A stretch of 17,381 nucleotides of DNA from Deltaproteobacteria bacterium (GCA_019309945.1 JAFDFH010000024.1:1-17381), one strand, 5' to 3'. Positions 1 through 7,701 are shown, numbered from the stretch's first letter. The notes: generated by a model not told the origin, from the letters alone. Made by a program: numbers and translations.

Positions 1-62
1 CAGACCATATCTGCTAACGCTTCCGCCAGTTTGTAGACATCCAACTCCTAAACTCGTTTCAT
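1..62 (-). pseudogene. 5' part of a four-helix-bundle protein gene, with in-frame UAG, running off the left edge
   Basis: Read on the minus strand from the ATG at 62-60, the codons give M-K-R-V-stop-E-L-D-V-Y-K-L-A-E-A-L-A-D-M-V and continue off the window. The L-D-V-Y-K-L-A-x-x-L-A-D pattern is the N-terminal helix typical of the short four-helix-bundle family (TIGR02436, related to the 23S rRNA intervening-sequence protein and to Avd of diversity-generating retroelements). Codon 5 is TAG (50-48). The copy at the other end of the window has TCC there, so this copy looks mutated. It could still start at the TTG just after the stop (44-42). The leader upstream ends in GGGGCGAG immediately before the ATG and is shared almost base for base with the right-edge copy. 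Only 20 codons are visible, so the family call rests on a short pattern. Confidence 0.55.
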
Positions 63-114
63 CTCGCCCCAATTTCTACTTTCCAATTTCAAGTTTCAAG
101 CCGTGAACGGTTAC
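32..114 (-). repeat. Dispersed repeat with four-helix-bundle leader, left copy
   Basis: This 83-bp segment is the reverse complement of 17270-17352, with 80 of 83 positions identical by eye. On the minus strand it starts GTAACCGTTCACGG, passes through an AT-rich leader in which GAAATTGG occurs twice, and ends in the first codons of the four-helix-bundle gene. Its GTAAC terminus (114-110) directly abuts the stop codon of the Memo gene (115-117). The three differences lie in the coding part, at the second, fourth and fifth codons after ATG. Confidence 0.85.
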
Positions 115-966
115 TTAAAATACAATTCCAGTATAACCTACCATATTGTCGCCGGGACTTTTATCATAGCTGGTTGCATAAACAAGTAAATCCGCATGAT
201 CGGCCCCAAGCTGTTTTGCCCCCGCAATCGCCGCAGCGGCAGCACCGGAGCAGCATGCATTCCGGCTTGCCAGCGCTTCGGTGATAATTCCTTCAGGATC
301 CATCGCAAGCATGGTGTCGATAATCCTGCGATCGTTGTCATTGCGAACCCAGTTTGCCGCTTCCGGACCGGTTCCCTTAGGTGCAAAGTCATAGTTAAAG
401 CCGTAATGGGTAAGATCTGTGGAACCCAGAATCTTTACATTCAACCCAAGTCTGGTGGAAATCTCAGCAATCGTCTTTCCAATCTCAATGGCGATTTTTG
501 CAGGAGGCACACCAATGGGAACAACTTTCACATTTTTAAAGAAGTATTTTATAAAGGGTAGCTGAAGTTCTATGGTATTGTCCTGGCTGTAATATTGCGG
601 CGTCTCGATATCAAAAGCAAATCTTTCGGTAAGCTCGCCGGCCAGCGTTTTTTCAATTTGAATTTCACCAAAAGGCGTTTCCCATGCACCTTCCGTCATA
701 ATATGGCAGGGAGAACCGGAATGAAGATGCATTCCAAAGATGATGAAAACATCCGGAGGTTCTTCTTTCCCAAGATAATAGATGACGTTGCATGCGATAC
801 TTCCTGAAAAGTACCACCCGGCGTGGGGGACAATCCCCCCGACCAAGCGCCTTTTCGGAGGGACTTGAATGTCTTTATCTTCAAGAAAATTTTCGATCTC
901 CTTCTCGCATTCGGCGGCATTGCGGGGGTACCAGCTGCCTGCAAAAATCGCTTTGCGTACACTCAT
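115..966 (-). CDS. amrB: Memo family protein (AmmeMemoRadiSam system protein B)
   Basis: This 283-residue protein belongs to the Memo family, structurally related to class III extradiol dioxygenases. The bacterial member is usually called AmmeMemoRadiSam system protein B and often neighbours an AMMECR1-domain protein and a radical-SAM enzyme; neither partner is in this window. Family landmarks are visible: F-A-G-S-W-Y-P near the N-terminus (8-14), the P-H-A-G-W-Y-F-S-G box with His48, F-G-M-H-L-H-S-G, S-T-D-L-T-H-Y-G and a C-C-S-G-A segment near the C-terminus. In human MEMO1 the equivalent His, Asp/His and Cys residues form the metal pocket. The length is normal and the C-terminal G-Y-T-G-I-V-F is intact. 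The ATG at 966 has a very strong ribosome site (GGAAAGGAGG) about 8 bases upstream. The gene is monocistronic here and divergent from nifU. The substrate of bacterial Memo is not established. Confidence 0.9.
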   Translation of the reverse strand: MSVRKAIFAGSWYPRNAAECEKEIENFLEDKDIQVPPKRRLVGGIVPHAGWYFSGSIACNVIYYLGKEEPPDVFIIFGMHLHSGSPCHIMTEGAWETPFGEIQIEKTLAGELTERFAFDIETPQYYSQDNTIELQLPFIKYFFKNVKVVPIGVPPAKIAIEIGKTIAEISTRLGLNVKILGSTDLTHYGFNYDFAPKGTGPEAANWVRNDNDRRIIDTMLAMDPEGIITEALASRNACCSGAAAAAIAGAKQLGADHADLLVYATSYDKSPGDNMVGYTGIVF

Positions 967-1441
967 GAACTTCTCCTCCTTTCCAGAATTTACCTTAAAC
1001 GATCATGATCCAGATTGTATGCCCACACGATAAACTCGTAAAAAGTCTGAAAAGAAGCCTTTTTACGAATTCATCAAGCTTTACGTCCTTGTAAAAGCAG
1101 GCCTGCCGTTCTTAATTGAACAATTTGCCATAACCACTCCCTTATGTCCAACAAAATTTATGACTTACTGAAATGGTTAAAATATTGTCTTGACAGGATA
1201 TGGCTCAAAGAATAGTTTTTAAGAATAATTTTTACATCTTACATTTTTTCAAAATTGAAATTTTACCAGCTGCAATTATCTCAAACCCGCGTAACATCTC
1301 AATAAGTTCTGTGGAACCAGATGATAAAAGACTCGCCACTGTGATAGACGATGTTTTTAGTGACAGACTTTCCTTTTGCGATGGAGTGATTAATATAATA
1401 AATGTAATATTTTGAATTTTAACAATTACGGATTGTATGTT
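967..1441. other. Gene-poor spacer with a hairpin and a weak promoter candidate
   Basis: I see no convincing gene in this AT-rich stretch between the divergent Memo and nifU genes. Short open frames exist on both strands, but none has a recognisable family pattern, and the longest (minus, from 1510) begins inside the downstream mobile element. On the plus strand TTGACA (1190-1195) is followed after 17 bases by TAGTTT (1213-1218), a weak sigma-70-like candidate that could drive nifU from about 540 bp away. A 12-base inverted repeat occupies 1034-1070 and is listed separately. Confidence 0.5.
1034..1070. repeat. Hairpin, 12-bp imperfect stem
   Basis: ACTCGTAAAAAG (1034-1045) and CTTTTTACGAAT (1059-1070) pair over 12 positions with one mismatch, around a 13-base purine-rich loop. 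It lies about 70 bp upstream of the Memo start and is not followed by a T-run that would mark a clear terminator. From memory, similar CGTAAAAAG/CTTTTTACG hairpins recur in deltaproteobacterial genomes; that cannot be tested within this window. Confidence 0.55.
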
Positions 1442-1711
1442 GTAACCTCTCAAAAACTTATGGTTTAACATACCAGCGGAGTCATCCGGTATTTTTTTCA
1501 AAGCGGGCAACTGTTTGAAGCCGTTTAGGGCGGCTTACAGTGGCCCGAACAGCATAAATTGTTTATTGTAGCCCGTTTGTGCTAAGCGACACACTCATCT
1601 TAGATCCCGTGCGCGGGGCACTGTTAGGCGCCCTTAACGGCAAGTTTTGGCCGTATTGAAAAAAATTGCCGGATGACGCAGCAGGCCTACCGGAACATAT
1701 TGAGAAGTTAC
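1442..1711. mobile_element. 270-bp MITE-like inverted-repeat element, IS66-type ends
   Basis: The element starts GTAACCTCTCAA (1442) and ends in the inverse of GTAACTTCTCAA (1711). The two arms (roughly 1442-1545 and 1608-1711) are imperfect inverted copies along about 100 bp. Both contain TCATCCGG followed by a T-run, and both contain the block TTACAGTGGCCCG or its close variant TAACAGTGCCCCG. The flanks TGTATGTT (1434-1441) and TATATGTT (1712-1719) match at 7 of 8 positions, as an aged 8-bp target duplication would. GTAA termini and 8-bp duplications are the established hallmarks of the IS66 family, so a non-autonomous IS66-derived element is the best reading. No transposase is encoded. The core (about 1546-1607) shows no gene. 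Confidence 0.7.
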
Positions 1712-1760
1712 TATATGTTGCGCTAATAGCTTAAAAGATTTGATAAGATTGGAGGACACC

Positions 1761-2591
1761 ATGTGGGAATATACAGATAAAGTAAAAGACCATTTTCTTA
1801 ACCCGAGGAACGTGGGGGTGGTAGAGGATGCCGACGGTGTAGGCGAAGTGGGCTCTATGGCCTGTGGCGACGCCTTGAAACTCACCTTTAAACTTGATAA
1901 AAATGAGCGGATCAAGGATGCAAAATTCCAGACCTTCGGATGTGCAAGCGCCATTGCATCTTCATCGGCGCTGACCGAAATGCTCAAAGGTCTCACCCTG
2001 GATGAGGCCAAAAAGATCACAAATGACGATATCGCACAATATCTTGGCGGTCTTCCCAAAGAAAAGATGCATTGCTCGGTGATGGGACGGGATGCCCTTG
2101 AAAGAGCGATCGCCTTTTATCGGGGTGAAGCCGATAAAAAGGTAGAAGGTGAAATCGTTTGCGAATGCTTCGGCGTCACAGACCTTGAAATTGAACGGGC
2201 GGTCAGTGAAAACAATCTTACAACCATCGAGGATGTGACCGATTACATTAAAGCCGGCGGTGGTTGCGGTAACTGCCACGAAAAAATACAAGATATCATA
2301 GACACAATCGTCAGCAAAGAGCGGTCGGCCGAAAAAAAGCCCATGAAATTGTCAAATATCCAGAAAATCAGGCTGATCGAAGAGACCCTGGAACGCGAAA
2401 TCAGACCGGAGTTGAAAAAAGATTCCGGTGATATTGAACTGATCGATGTCGATGGGGACCGGGTTTTCGTGAAACTACGCGGCGCATGTGCAACATGCAG
2501 TATCTCCCAGGTTACACTCAAACATTATGTTGAGGCAAAGCTGCGTGAACTGGTTACACCGGAACTTGTGGTGGAGGAGGTACAGCAATGA
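1761..2591 (+). CDS. nifU: NifU-type Fe-S cluster scaffold, full three-domain form
   Basis: This 276-residue scaffold receives sulfur from NifS and assembles [2Fe-2S]/[4Fe-4S] clusters. It has the complete NifU architecture. An IscU-like domain carries Cys35, Cys61 and Cys105 with the nearby Asp37. A central ferredoxin-like domain has C-E-C (134, 136) and C-G-N-C (169, 172). The C-terminal Nfu domain has C-A-T-C (243, 246). The Cys spacing closely tracks Azotobacter NifU. The ATG at 1761 is chosen over an in-frame TTG at 1740 because GGAGGA (1751-1756) is correctly spaced for 1761. The stop overlaps the nifS start (ATGA, 2588-2591), so the two are translationally coupled. No nitrogenase genes are nearby; in epsilon- and deltaproteobacteria this pair often serves general Fe-S assembly, which is the likely role here. 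Confidence 0.95.
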   Translation: MWEYTDKVKDHFLNPRNVGVVEDADGVGEVGSMACGDALKLTFKLDKNERIKDAKFQTFGCASAIASSSALTEMLKGLTLDEAKKITNDDIAQYLGGLPKEKMHCSVMGRDALERAIAFYRGEADKKVEGEIVCECFGVTDLEIERAVSENNLTTIEDVTDYIKAGGGCGNCHEKIQDIIDTIVSKERSAEKKPMKLSNIQKIRLIEETLEREIRPELKKDSGDIELIDVDGDRVFVKLRGACATCSISQVTLKHYVEAKLRELVTPELVVEEVQQ

Positions 2592-3760
2592 AAGTGATTT
2601 ATACAGACAACAATGCGACCACACAGGTGGCCCCGGAAGTGCTCGAAGAGATGCTTCCCTACTTTCATGAATTATACGGAAATCCATCCAGTATGCATAC
2701 GTTTGGCGGCAGTGTCGGTCACAAGATAAAAGAGGCCCGCGCAAAAGTCGCGTCACTGATAGGGGCTTCACCGGAAGAGATAATATTTACCAGCTGTGGC
2801 ACTGAAAGCAACAATACCGCGATCCAGGCGGCAATAAGGTCCTATCCTGACAAAATGCATATCATAACAACGCGAGTGGAGCATCCGGCTGTAAAAAATC
2901 TGTGTGAATATCTCTCCAAAAACGGCTATCGGGTGACATTTGTCCCTGTTGACCGAAAAGGCCGCCTCGATGTTGATTATCTATATGAAAATCTTACGGA
3001 TGACACGGCCATTGTGAGCATCATGTGGGCTAACAATGAGTCCGGTGTCATTTTCCCGATTGAAGAAATTTCTCGAACCGTAAAGGAAAAAGGTGTCGTT
3101 TTTCATACCGATGCTGTCCAGGCCATAGGAAAGATACCTGTGGATGTCAGGAATGTCGGCCTGGATATGCTTTCCCTTTCCGGTCATAAACTTCATGCGC
3201 CCAAAGGTGTCGGAGCCCTTTATGTCCGTAAGGGCACCAAGTTTTCTCCGTTTTTAATCGGGGGGCATCAGGAAAGTGGACGAAGGGGCGGAACAGAGAA
3301 TTCCGCCTCTATTGTCGGCCTTGGAAAGGCGTGCGAATTAGCTGTTGATCATATCGAGGAAGTAAATACCCGCATAAAACATCTTAGAGATAAGCTTGAA
3401 AATGAAATTATTAACACAATTCCAAATACGATGATCAACGGAGACAGAAAAAATCGCCTTCCAAACACTACAAACATTGCATTTGAATACGTGGAGGGTG
3501 AATCCATTTTGTTAATGATGGACGAATTGGGTATTTGCGCATCATCGGGATCTGCGTGTACCTCGGGCTCTTTAGAGCCATCACATGTTTTACGTGCAAT
3601 GGGAGTACCATTTACGGCCGCCCACGGAACGATTCGTTTTAGCCTCAGCACATACAACTCTGAGGATGAAATCAACTTTATCGTTGAACAGCTTCCACCA
3701 ATTATTGAGCGGTTGAGAAAAATGTCTCCCTTCTGGCAGGAATGCCAGATGGCAAGCTAA
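2588..3760 (+). CDS. nifS: Cysteine desulfurase NifS
   Basis: This 390-residue PLP enzyme converts cysteine to alanine and passes persulfide sulfur to NifU. Visible signatures are Y-T-D-N-N-A-T-T at the N-terminus, C-G-T-E-S-N-N, H-T-D-A-V-Q-A-I-G (PLP ring contact), the Schiff-base lysine in S-G-H-K-L-H (Lys201), R-R-G-G-T-E-N, and the catalytic loop S-S-G-S-A-C-T-S-G with Cys324. The short catalytic loop marks a group I (NifS/IscS-like) desulfurase rather than SufS. Length and Cys position are very close to Azotobacter NifS. The start overlaps the nifU stop by four bases. A 20-base gap follows before the serA start, with AAGGGG in it, so the three genes probably form one transcript. Confidence 0.96.
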   Translation: MKVIYTDNNATTQVAPEVLEEMLPYFHELYGNPSSMHTFGGSVGHKIKEARAKVASLIGASPEEIIFTSCGTESNNTAIQAAIRSYPDKMHIITTRVEHPAVKNLCEYLSKNGYRVTFVPVDRKGRLDVDYLYENLTDDTAIVSIMWANNESGVIFPIEEISRTVKEKGVVFHTDAVQAIGKIPVDVRNVGLDMLSLSGHKLHAPKGVGALYVRKGTKFSPFLIGGHQESGRRGGTENSASIVGLGKACELAVDHIEEVNTRIKHLRDKLENEIINTIPNTMINGDRKNRLPNTTNIAFEYVEGESILLMMDELGICASSGSACTSGSLEPSHVLRAMGVPFTAAHGTIRFSLSTYNSEDEINFIVEQLPPIIERLRKMSPFWQECQMAS

Positions 3761-3780
3761 AAAAAGATAAGGGGCCGTAT

Positions 3781-5351
3781 ATGTATAAAGTCATGATCAG
3801 GGACAACATGTCGCCAGTGGCAAAGGAAATTCTTGAAGCAACCGGAAGGATAGAGGTTACCGTTGAGTATTAGCCGAGATTATCGGCGAATTTGATGCCC
3901 TCGCGATAAGGAGCGGGACCAAGATTACCGATGGCGTTTTAAAAAAGGCGAAGCAGCTTAAGGCCATTGGCCGTGCCGGTATCGGCGTCGACAATATCGA
4001 TGTCCAGGCAGCCACTAGAAGGGGAATCGTTGTGATGAATGCCCCGGGCGGGAATACCATTACCACCGCAGAGCATACTATTTCGCTCATGCTCGCCCTG
4101 GCCAGAAACATTCCCCAGGGGACGGCGTCCCTGCGTCAGGGCAAATGGGAAAAGAAGCATCTGACAGGTGTTGAAATTATGGATAAAACATTGGGCATCG
4201 TCGGCCTTGGCCAAATCGGCCGAGTAGTGGCGACACGGGCAAACGGTCTCAAAATGCAAGTCATCGCGACCGACCCTCTGGTCAGTGAAGATGCCGCCAA
4301 TGCTCTCCAGGTTGAACTCGTTCCCTTCGATGACCTTCTGGCACGTGCGGATTTTATTACCCTACACGTACCCCGTTTAAAAGAAACAGCGAATATGATC
4401 AACGCATCTACGCTTAAAAAAATGAAGCCAGGGGTAAGGCTCATCAACTGTTCCAGAGGCGAAATGATCGAACTCGATGATCTTTACCAGGCCATCCTCA
4501 GTGGGCATGTTGCAGGTGCCGCCCTGGATGTTCTCCCCAAGGAACCGCCGGATCCAAACTTGCCCATCCTCCAGCATCCCCATGTTATCTTCACACCCCA
4601 TTTAGGCGCCAGTACCGGCGAAGCCCAAAATAAGGTTGCGGACATGATCGGAAGTCAAATCGCTGCTTATCTGATCAACGGTGTCATAACCAATGCCGTC
4701 AACTTTCCGTCCCTATCCAGAGAAGTGATGGATCGGCTGCTCCCCCATCTTAACCTGGCAGAGAAAATGGGCTCATTGATAGGGCAGCTGGTAAGAAAAA
4801 TAAACGCCATCACGGTATCGTATACGGGAGACATGGCAAACCTTGAGACAAGGCCGCTGACCCATGCGATCCTCAAGGGACTTCTGGGCTCATTTACCGA
4901 CACACCTGTGAACTATGTAAGCGCGCCGGCGCTTGCCGAGGAAAAAGGATTAAATATCAAAGAAATGATCAGCCAGGACAAAGATGATTTTGCGGGCGTG
5001 ATTAAAATTAAGCTGGAAGGCGAAGAAAAGGGTTTTGACGAAATATGGGGAACCGTATTTGCGAAAAAATATCCGAGGATCGTCAGGCTAGGGAACATCT
5101 ATATGGATGCAATACCTGAAGGATCGATGCTTGTTATTCAAAATATCGACCAACCTGGCGTGATCGGAAATGTAGGCACAACCCTTGGCCGTCACGGCAT
5201 TAATATTGGCCGCTTCCAGCTTGGAAGGCGAGGCGAACGAGCCCTGTGTATGGTAAACATCGATACCCCTGCAGATGAGAAAGTAATTGAAGAGGTAAAG
5301 TCCCTGCCGAATATCATTTCTGTCCGGCAGGTCGATCTTGAGACTGGTTAA
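3781..5351 (+). pseudogene. serA: D-3-phosphoglycerate dehydrogenase, frameshifted near the 5' end
   Basis: SerA oxidises 3-phosphoglycerate to phosphohydroxypyruvate, the first step of serine synthesis. The natural start is the ATG at 3781 (M-Y-K-V-M-I-R-D-N), preceded by AAGGGG. After about 30 codons this frame hits TAG at 3871. The family sequence resumes in another frame at 3870 with L-A-E-I-I-G-E-F-D-A-L-A-I-R-S-G. Family members usually have about seven more residues (T-G-L-x-P-E-E type) at this junction, so a deletion of about 20-22 bases explains both the gap and the shift. The rest is intact: G-L-G-Q-I-G-R (NAD site), the catalytic Arg of C-S-R-G-E, Glu of P-K-E-P-P, His of T-P-H-L-G-A-S, an ASB-like domain, and a C-terminal ACT domain typical of serine-feedback forms. 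An in-frame internal ATG at 4032 would give 439 residues without the first substrate-domain segment. An assembly error is the main alternative to a true pseudogene. Confidence 0.85.
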
Positions 5352-5372
5352 CGATACAGATAAGCGGTTACA

Positions 5373-5423
5373 GGTTCAGATTTTGGGTGAATACTAAACC
5401 TTTGAACGTCAGAACATCTGAAC
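5373..5423. terminator. Inverted repeat between the convergent serA and hypB genes
   Basis: GGTTCAGAT (5373-5381) and ATCTGAACC (5415-5423) form a perfect 9-bp stem around a 33-base loop. It lies in the 98-bp gap between serA (plus, ending 5351) and hypB (minus, ending 5450). That position suits a two-way transcription end, but the loop is long and the U-tracts are poor, so a repeat-derived structure is equally possible. Confidence 0.4.
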
Positions 5424-5437
5424 CCGTGAACGATTAC
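5423..5437 (-). repeat. GTAAYCGTTCACGG motif, third copy
   Basis: On the minus strand this reads GTAATCGTTCACGGG, one base different from the GTAACCGTTCACGG terminus of the repeats at both window edges (114-101 and 17270-17283). After it the sequence diverges into the TTCAGAT hairpin arm, so only the end is shared. Confidence 0.5.
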
Positions 5438-5449
5438 CAATATATATAT

Positions 5450-6229
5450 TTACTTCAATTTCTGTTTGACGTTTTGCGTCAACCAATTGAGCCAGGGTTC
5501 GAACCCTTCCTCTGTCTGGGCCGATATTTCGAAAACGGGAATTTCAGGATGTATCTGCAGGATATTTTTGACGGCCAGCTTCCTGTCATATTCGAGATAC
5601 GGGAGCAAATCAATTTTATTTAGAAGGACCGCATCACACACGCGAAACATCAATGGATACTTTAAAGGCTTATCTTCCCCTTCTGTAACACTAAGAACCA
5701 CCGCTCGTAAATTCTCACCGATATCAAACTCGGCGGGGCAGACCAGGTTCCCAACATTCTCCACGATTAAAAGATCCAGGTTATCTAGATCCAGGTTGCC
5801 GACCGCCTTTTCAATGACATGGGCAGCCAGGTGACAGTCACCGCCGAACTCGTCGGTATTAATCTGGACAACCGGGACACCCGTCACGGCCAGACGGTCA
5901 GCATCATTCGTTGTGCAAATGTCTCCCACGATGACCGCGCTTCTTATTTCCGGCATGATTTTGGCAAGCGTCTTTTCCAGGGTGGTCGTTTTACCTGACC
6001 CCGGCGAGCTCATCATATTGAGAACAAAAACATTTTTTTCCGCGAACACTTCCCGGTTTCGGGCGGCCATGGCATCGTTCACATCCAACACCTTGCGAAC
6101 CACCTTAATCTCACGGGTAGCGGTTATTTTACTCCCGCCCGCAGGATGATCTCCGGCATGCAAATGAGGGGATTTAGGAGACGATTGCCGGTGGTAACGA
6201 ATTCGATTTTTAAAGCCGTTAATCAGCAT
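5450..6229 (-). CDS. hypB: Hydrogenase nickel incorporation GTPase HypB
   Basis: HypB is the cytoplasmic SIMIBI GTPase that, with HypA, inserts nickel into [NiFe]-hydrogenase and sometimes other Ni enzymes. The P-loop S-S-P-G-S-G-K-T-T is at about residues 73-82. Further on come V-G-D-I-C-T-T-N-D-A, the metal-binding G-G-D-C-H-L-A-A-H segment at the dimer interface, E-N-V-G-N-L-V-C-P-A, and the guanine motif N-K-I-D-L-L. The N-terminal C-x-x-C-G-C motif of E. coli HypB is absent, and the N-terminal tail has only a few His residues, so any nickel storage there would be weak. Several in-frame ATGs cluster at the start. I choose 6229 because GAGG sits 9 bases upstream; this gives 259 residues and an 11-base overlap with hypA. 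Starting at 6256 would add nine residues. Hydrogenase structural genes are not in the window. Confidence 0.93.
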   Translation of the reverse strand: MLINGFKNRIRYHRQSSPKSPHLHAGDHPAGGSKITATREIKVVRKVLDVNDAMAARNREVFAEKNVFVLNMMSSPGSGKTTTLEKTLAKIMPEIRSAVIVGDICTTNDADRLAVTGVPVVQINTDEFGGDCHLAAHVIEKAVGNLDLDNLDLLIVENVGNLVCPAEFDIGENLRAVVLSVTEGEDKPLKYPLMFRVCDAVLLNKIDLLPYLEYDRKLAVKNILQIHPEIPVFEISAQTEEGFEPWLNWLTQNVKQKLK

Positions 6230-6587
6230 TTTGAGCATCCTCATCAAAAATTTCAATGGAATGAATATCTAGCTCTCGCCCTGAAAGAAGCTCTATATCG
6301 CCACTGTTACATTTTTGACAGGTAAAAACAGGTTCGTCAATCGTCCACTCAGAAGAACAGTGATTACATCTGGCGACCACAGGAATTTCTTCAATGACAA
6401 GTTCGGCACCGGAAAGAGGGGTGTCTTGGGCGACAATTTCAAAACAAAACCGAAGACTTTCCGGTACAACCGCAGCGAGTTTGCCAACCTTCAGATTAAC
6501 CCGCTCAACCCGTATATTTTTAACATCATCGGGTATCGATGCGGTTGCAATTTCAACAATTTGCATTGCAATGCCCATTTCATGCAT
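6219..6587 (-). CDS. hypA: Hydrogenase maturation nickel metallochaperone HypA
   Basis: This 122-residue protein begins M-H-E, the conserved nickel-binding N-terminus of HypA (His2), followed by the family's M-x-I-A-M-Q-I-V-E helix. The zinc site is two C-x-x-C pairs, Cys74/Cys77 and Cys90/Cys93, at the expected spacing. Length matches the usual 113-120 residues. Its 3' end overlaps hypB by 11 bases, so the pair is coupled in translation and acts together in nickel delivery. It follows sucD after 89 bp on the same strand, with no clear terminator between, so it may be carried on the same transcript as the succinyl-CoA ligase genes. Confidence 0.94.
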   Translation of the reverse strand: MHEMGIAMQIVEIATASIPDDVKNIRVERVNLKVGKLAAVVPESLRFCFEIVAQDTPLSGAELVIEEIPVVARCNHCSSEWTIDEPVFTCQKCNSGDIELLSGRELDIHSIEIFDEDAQNAD

Positions 6588-6676
6588 AATTCAGGAATCC
6601 CGGATCAGTCGGAGCCAATACCTTTGAGCCCTTGGTGGTCGTTACAGGAATATCGCAGTTTTTGCGCTGAAGTTGA

Positions 6677-7555
6677 TCAAGACGATTGAAACACCTCGGC
6701 ACACAATTCACCAAAGGTACCCAGGTCTTCACAAACATGAATGCCACTGGATTTCATGGCAGTAATTTTCCCAAGGGCGGTCCCGCTGTTACCGCTAATA
6801 ATTGCTCCGGCATGTCCCATACGCCGCCCGGGAGGAGCGGTCAGTCCTGCAATAAAACCGACCACTGGTTTTTTCACTTTCCTTTTAATAAATTCAGCAG
6901 CTTCTTCCTCAGCAGTACCGCCGATCTCCCCAACCAAAACCACTCCCATGGTTTCGGAATCCTTTTCAAATGCATCCAGACAGTCGATAAAGCTGGTACC
7001 GACAATCGGATCGCCGCCAATACCAATACATGTGGTCTGGCCGATCTCTTTTTGGGTGAGTTGGTAGACCACTTCATAGGTCAGGGTGCCGGAACGGGAT
7101 ATAACCCCGATGGGACCACCGGGTTTGTGGATAGGTCCCGGCATGATGCCGACTTTACAATCACCAGGGGTAATGATTCCAGGGCAGTTCGGTCCGATTA
7201 GACGGGATCTTTTACCTTTAAGAAAATTCTTCACTTTCATCATATCCTTGACCGGAATGCCTTCGGTAATCGTAACAATCATGTCCATAGCGGCGTCTGC
7301 AGCTTCCATGATGGCATCGGCTGCAAAGGGGGGAGGGACAAAAACCATGCTGCAATTTGCCCCGGTACAATCTACGGCCTCTTTCACCGTATTAAATACA
7401 GGGACATCATCCATTTTCTGTCCACCTTTTCCTGGTGTGACCCCTGCCACCACATTCGTTCCGTAATCGATACACTGCCGGGTGTGAAACTGACCTTCAT
7501 TACCCGTTATGCCCTGTACCAGCAACCGCGTATTTTTATTGATAAATATACCCAA
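6677..7555 (-). CDS. sucD: Succinate-CoA ligase (ADP/GDP-forming), alpha subunit
   Basis: SucD carries the phosphohistidine of succinyl-CoA synthetase, which interconverts succinyl-CoA with succinate while making a nucleoside triphosphate. The 292-residue chain has the CoA-binding Rossmann start (L-V-Q-G-I-T-G-N-E-G), G-V-T-P-G-K-G-G, the I-G-P-N-C-P-G-I segment, S-R-S-G-T-L-T-Y-E, and the active-site G-H-A-G-A-I with His248 (E. coli His246). The start is a TTG (7555-7553): translation there gives the normal N-terminus, and GAGGA lies 8 bases upstream. No ATG start fits. It is downstream of sucC but separated by 160 bp that contain a copy of a dispersed repeat arm (7635-7701), which is unusual for this normally tight pair. 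In this cluster the enzyme is the ATP-yielding step of the methylmalonyl-CoA route. Confidence 0.96.
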   Translation of the reverse strand: MGIFINKNTRLLVQGITGNEGQFHTRQCIDYGTNVVAGVTPGKGGQKMDDVPVFNTVKEAVDCTGANCSMVFVPPPFAADAIMEAADAAMDMIVTITEGIPVKDMMKVKNFLKGKRSRLIGPNCPGIITPGDCKVGIMPGPIHKPGGPIGVISRSGTLTYEVVYQLTQKEIGQTTCIGIGGDPIVGTSFIDCLDAFEKDSETMGVVLVGEIGGTAEEEAAEFIKRKVKKPVVGFIAGLTAPPGRRMGHAGAIISGNSGTALGKITAMKSSGIHVCEDLGTFGELCAEVFQSS

Positions 7556-7634
7556 TTTTCGTTTCCTCGCTGTTTTTAATCCGCCAATTGCCCTTAGAAA
7601 AGGATCGCTTAAAATTCACTTAACCTTTGACGAA

Positions 7635-7701
7635 GTAACTTCTCAAAGACTTATGGTTAAACATATCAGCGGAGTCATCCGGTATTTTTTTCAAAGCGGG
7701 C
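7635..7701 (+). repeat. One-ended copy of the 270-bp element's left arm, between sucC and sucD
   Basis: This 67-bp segment, starting GTAACTTCTCAAAGAC and ending TTCAAAGCGGGC, matches 1442-1508 at 63 of 67 positions. The second arm is missing. The repeat stops 14 bases before the sucC stop codon (7716-7718), so it fills much of the sucC-sucD spacer. It is a solo or truncated element end. Confidence 0.8.

Noticed and set aside
1232..1510. Minus-strand 92-codon open frame in the nifU-Memo gap
   Set aside because: It begins with a TTG inside the inverted-repeat element, has no evident ribosome site and no recognisable family, so it is treated as chance or a relic too weak to call.
1528..1634. 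Possible integron attC site (GTTAGGC at 1623-1629 with an imperfect inverted partner)
   Set aside because: GTTAGGC fits the R' core, but the left partner reads GGCTTAC, which does not fit RYYYAAC. The inverted symmetry continues out through the 270-bp element, which explains it better; no integrase or cassette is present.
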